Origin: Corallococcus sp.
GTDB lineage: Bacteria; Bacillota; Clostridia; Christensenellales; CAG-314
Reading direction: 5' to 3'
DNA length: 6,875 nt
Assembly: GCA_023663205.1 (NCBI GenBank)
Contig: JAMPHX010000069.1
Span: 1 to 6,875, forward strand
In this document: piece after piece, positions 4,951 through 6,875 of the stretch
Position numbering within the stretch: the first letter of the stretch is position 1
Layout: each line of letters begins with the position of its first letter
The notes under the pieces: generated by a model
Database searches by the model: none
The model's input: the letters and a program-made list of their open reading frames with translations, nothing else
Told to the model about the DNA's origin: nothing
Position numbers and translations under genes: made by a program

Positions 4951-5445
4951 ATGAATAAAATAGGTGTTTATGCAGGGTCATTTTGTCCCGTTACAAAAGG
5001 TCATGTCAACGCAATAGAACGTGCTGCACGAATAGTGGACAAGTTATATGTAGTAATAGGGGTAAATTCAAATAAAAAATATGCTATATCTGTCCAAGAC
5101 AGACAGCGTTTACTCAAATATGCATTAGAAAATGTCAATAACGCAGAGATTGTTGTGTACGACGGAATGATGACGGATTTCTGTCGGCAGGTTAATGCCG
5201 ATATTATGGTTAAATCCGTTCGCAACGCCACTGATTTGCAGGAAGTAATCGATTTGGCTTCAATAAACAGACGCTTTTGGAATGGTGAAACGGTATTTTT
5301 GACAAGCGATGAAAGATATGAGCATTTATCAAGTTCCTTGGTGCGCGAATTGGTAAAGTTACAACGTGATATTACACCTTTCGTGCCGGAAGGACTTGCA
5401 AACGAAATTACGGAATTGTTAAAACAAAATGATAAACAAAATTGA
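4951..5445 (+). CDS. coaD: Phosphopantetheine adenylyltransferase (divergent)
   Basis: This 164-residue enzyme transfers AMP from ATP to 4'-phosphopantetheine, giving dephospho-CoA, the fourth step of coenzyme A synthesis. The nucleotidyltransferase signature TKGH (15-18) is present, with T15 and H18, then K42 in NSNKK, R91 and D95 in VRNATD, and SSSLVRE at 127-133. Compared with the common forms, GSFDP reads GSFCP (C12), RGLR reads KSVR (88-91) and the DFEYE segment reads DLQEV (95-99), so the ATP pocket is modified, though the core catalytic residues remain. An excellent SD, AGGGAGG, ends nine bases before the ATG. The gene overlaps the following DAHP synthase by 17 bases. Confidence 0.93.
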   Translation: MNKIGVYAGSFCPVTKGHVNAIERAARIVDKLYVVIGVNSNKKYAISVQDRQRLLKYALENVNNAEIVVYDGMMTDFCRQVNADIMVKSVRNATDLQEVIDLASINRRFWNGETVFLTSDERYEHLSSSLVRELVKLQRDITPFVPEGLANEITELLKQNDKQN

Positions 5446-6412
5446 GCGTATTACAGATAGTGCGCAAATAAAATTGCAATATCCTCTGCAAAGAAAGTTG
5501 GCGGAGCGTAAAAACGAATTTGACCAAATACTCAAAACGAATTTTTTGAAACCGCAAAAATTTGTTGTTGTTGTGGGTCCATGTTCTGCGGATAATACCG
5601 AGGCCATGAAAGAGTATTTGAAACAATTAAAGGTAATTGCGGATAGGGTCAAAAAGAAAATATTGATTGTTGCTCGAATATATACCTCGAAACCGCATTC
5701 TGATGGGAGCGGCTACAAAGGCATTGCTTTTCATGAAAACAGATTTGACCAGGTAAATTTTAATTCGGGATTGGTAAACGCACGACAACTTATGTTGTAC
5801 TGTTTGGAAATCGGCTTACCTATTGCAGATGAATTACTATATCCTGAGCATTATTTCTATTTCGACGACTTGGTATCCTATTGGTTTTTGGGTGCACGCA
5901 GCGGATGTGACCCGTTGCACCGTGATATTGCCAGCGGTGTTAATACATTGGTAGGCATAAAAAATCCTACAGACGGTTCGTTAAATCAAACGATATTATC
6001 GGTTTTTGCGGTAAATAATCCCAAAGTTTTTATGTGTGCAGGCTATCAAACAGAAACATCCGGAAATCAATACGCACATATCGTTCTGCGCGGCTATTCA
6101 CAAGGTAATTGCTACATTGGCAATTACGGTAGAGATACTACTGAAAGCGCGGTCAAATTATGTTTGCAACGCAAATTATATCCGTACATAATTGTTGATG
6201 CTTCACACGGAAACAGCGGCAAGGTGGCAACTCGTCAAAAAGATGTAGTGATTGATGTTTTGAAAGACAAGAATGTCAACGGTGTTATGATTGAAAGTTA
6301 TTTGAAAAGCGGCAGCGCAGATGACGAATACGGCGTTTCCAAAACAGATGATTGCATGGATATATCAACTACGGAGCAGTTAATTGACATAATATACAGC
6401 ACGCTCAAATAA
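5429..6412 (+). CDS. aroF: 3-deoxy-7-phosphoheptulonate (DAHP) synthase, type I, AroF/G/H-like
   Basis: This enzyme condenses phosphoenolpyruvate with erythrose 4-phosphate, the first step of the shikimate pathway. The 327 residues form one barrel with a short N-terminal extension of about 40 residues. Visible sites are VGPCSAD (49-55) with metal ligand C52, RIYTSKP (83-89) with K88, GARSGCDPLHRDIASG (155-170), KNPTDG (178-183), LRG (220-222), DASHGNSGK (257-265) with H260, IES with E289, and YGVSKTD (301-307) with D307. All four metal ligands of the E. coli AroG type (Cys, His, Glu, Asp) are therefore kept. The KPRT motif for erythrose 4-phosphate reads KPHS (88-91), an unusual change. No ACT or chorismate-mutase domain is fused. 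The ATG lies inside coaD with only a distant GGA, so translation is probably coupled. The isozyme letter is nominal. Confidence 0.88.
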   Translation: MINKIERITDSAQIKLQYPLQRKLAERKNEFDQILKTNFLKPQKFVVVVGPCSADNTEAMKEYLKQLKVIADRVKKKILIVARIYTSKPHSDGSGYKGIAFHENRFDQVNFNSGLVNARQLMLYCLEIGLPIADELLYPEHYFYFDDLVSYWFLGARSGCDPLHRDIASGVNTLVGIKNPTDGSLNQTILSVFAVNNPKVFMCAGYQTETSGNQYAHIVLRGYSQGNCYIGNYGRDTTESAVKLCLQRKLYPYIIVDASHGNSGKVATRQKDVVIDVLKDKNVNGVMIESYLKSGSADDEYGVSKTDDCMDISTTEQLIDIIYSTLK

Positions 6413-6875
6413 ATATTTTCCCCAATATAAAACATAGTATTGTCGATAGTGCGCAGTGGGTGAGTTTTATTGCCACTATCGATTTTGTTTTTATTTTACA
6501 TTTTCCAAGAAAAATCATTGTTTGCATTAAAACGCATAGCCCGCCAAATGAAATCAAAGAGCAGCACAATACCGTCGATGTAAATATATCAGTTAGTCCG
6601 CAAATTTGTATACAGCCGTTTGTCATTTCGATAATTCCAAGCAAATAAGCAGTTATAAGTTGACCGTCGGTATGAAACCACGTCGGAAGAATCTGCGTAA
6701 TCATATCGCACAACAAATATGCAATCGAGATGTAGCCGCCTACCGAAAGTATTGATACAAGACTGTTAACCATAGAATCGTCAAGCGGATTCTCTGTTAA
6801 GCTCGGCTGGGTTTCCATGTTGACGTTATTATCGATATTTATATTGCGAAAAATCAATCCGTTGATAATTGCTCC
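6405..6875 (-). CDS. ylbJ: C-terminal part of a YlbJ-like sporulation membrane protein (5' end outside the window)
   Basis: The minus-strand frame is open to the right edge and ends with TGA at 6407-6405, giving 156 residues. A TTG at 6857 could be read as a start, but the frame continues beyond it. Counting from the edge, four hydrophobic segments lie at about 35-63, 70-92, 97-124 and 131-154. A polar Asn/Asp/Thr-rich loop (about 10-34) precedes them. LLGIIEMTNG (78-87) and LISFGGLCVLMQ (107-118) resemble the second half of the nucleoside-recognition (Gate) domain of YlbJ, an integral membrane protein needed for spore formation in Bacillus subtilis, where ylbJ follows coaD. Here it lies beyond the DAHP synthase and points the other way, overlapping its end by 8 bases. 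Family assignment is from motif pattern and context. Another Gate-domain transporter is the alternative. Confidence 0.65.
   Translation of the reverse strand, partial: GAIINGLIFRNINIDNNVNMETQPSLTENPLDDSMVNSLVSILSVGGYISIAYLLCDMITQILPTWFHTDGQLITAYLLGIIEMTNGCIQICGLTDIFTSTVLCCSLISFGGLCVLMQTMIFLGKCKIKTKSIVAIKLTHCALSTILCFILGKIFI
6443..6498 (+). terminator. Probable terminator of the alr-rsmD-coaD-aroF operon, antisense within ylbJ
   Basis: TCGATAGTG (6443-6451) and CACTATCGA (6474-6482) are exact reverse complements, 9 bp, around a 22-base loop. They are followed by a T-rich tract (TTTTGTTTTTATTTT, 6483-6497). It lies 31 bases after the DAHP synthase stop. An alternative stem, AGTGG 6455-6459 with CCACT 6473-6477, competes with it. 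The stem is fairly AT-rich and the loop long, so strength is uncertain. There is no T run on the other side, so it should act on plus-strand transcripts only. Confidence 0.5.

Overview
The window looks like chromosomal DNA from a low-GC Gram-positive bacterium, most likely an uncultured member of the Clostridia. The basis is AT-rich coding sequence, TTG and GTG start codons with strong Shine-Dalgarno sites, tRNA genes that all encode CCA, a consensus vegetative promoter, and an rsmD-coaD-(ylbJ-like) neighbourhood that matches the order rsmD-coaD-ylbJ (ylbH-ylbI-ylbJ) of Bacillus subtilis. No phage, transposon, CRISPR or defence genes are visible.

Left part (1-1241): the 3' end of an unrecognised gene is followed by a textbook promoter (TTGACA, 17 bases, TATAAT). 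That promoter drives eight tRNA genes on the plus strand: Gly(TCC), Arg(TCT), His(GTG), Gln(TTG), Lys(TTT), Lys(CTT), Leu(TAG) and Gly(GCC). A strong intrinsic terminator closes the array. The 250 bases after the array hold a second copy of the tRNA-Gly 3' flank, a 7-bp dyad and a probable promoter.

Middle (1463-3182): a YjjG-type HAD nucleotidase on the plus strand converges, with an 11-base gap, on a minus-strand pair. That pair is a small membrane protein with a bacterial PH-like domain followed, through a TAATG junction, by the RdgB/HAM1 non-canonical purine NTP pyrophosphatase. Two different nucleotide-pool cleaning enzymes therefore lie end to end.

Right part (3388-6412): a tight plus-strand operon of alr (alanine racemase), rsmD (16S rRNA m2G966 methyltransferase), coaD (phosphopantetheine adenylyltransferase) and a type I DAHP synthase. 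Gaps are 3, 3 and minus 17 bases. The enzymes serve peptidoglycan, ribosome, coenzyme A and aromatic amino acid synthesis. Several carry unusual replacements at conserved sites; the alanine racemase and DAHP synthase are the most notable. A probable operon terminator lies inside the convergent last gene, the C-terminal part of a YlbJ-like sporulation membrane protein on the minus strand, which runs off the right edge.

I see no convincing new multi-gene system. The best leads are the divergent alanine racemase and DAHP synthase, the altered rsmD-coaD-ylbJ neighbourhood, and the repeats and dyads around the tRNA array.
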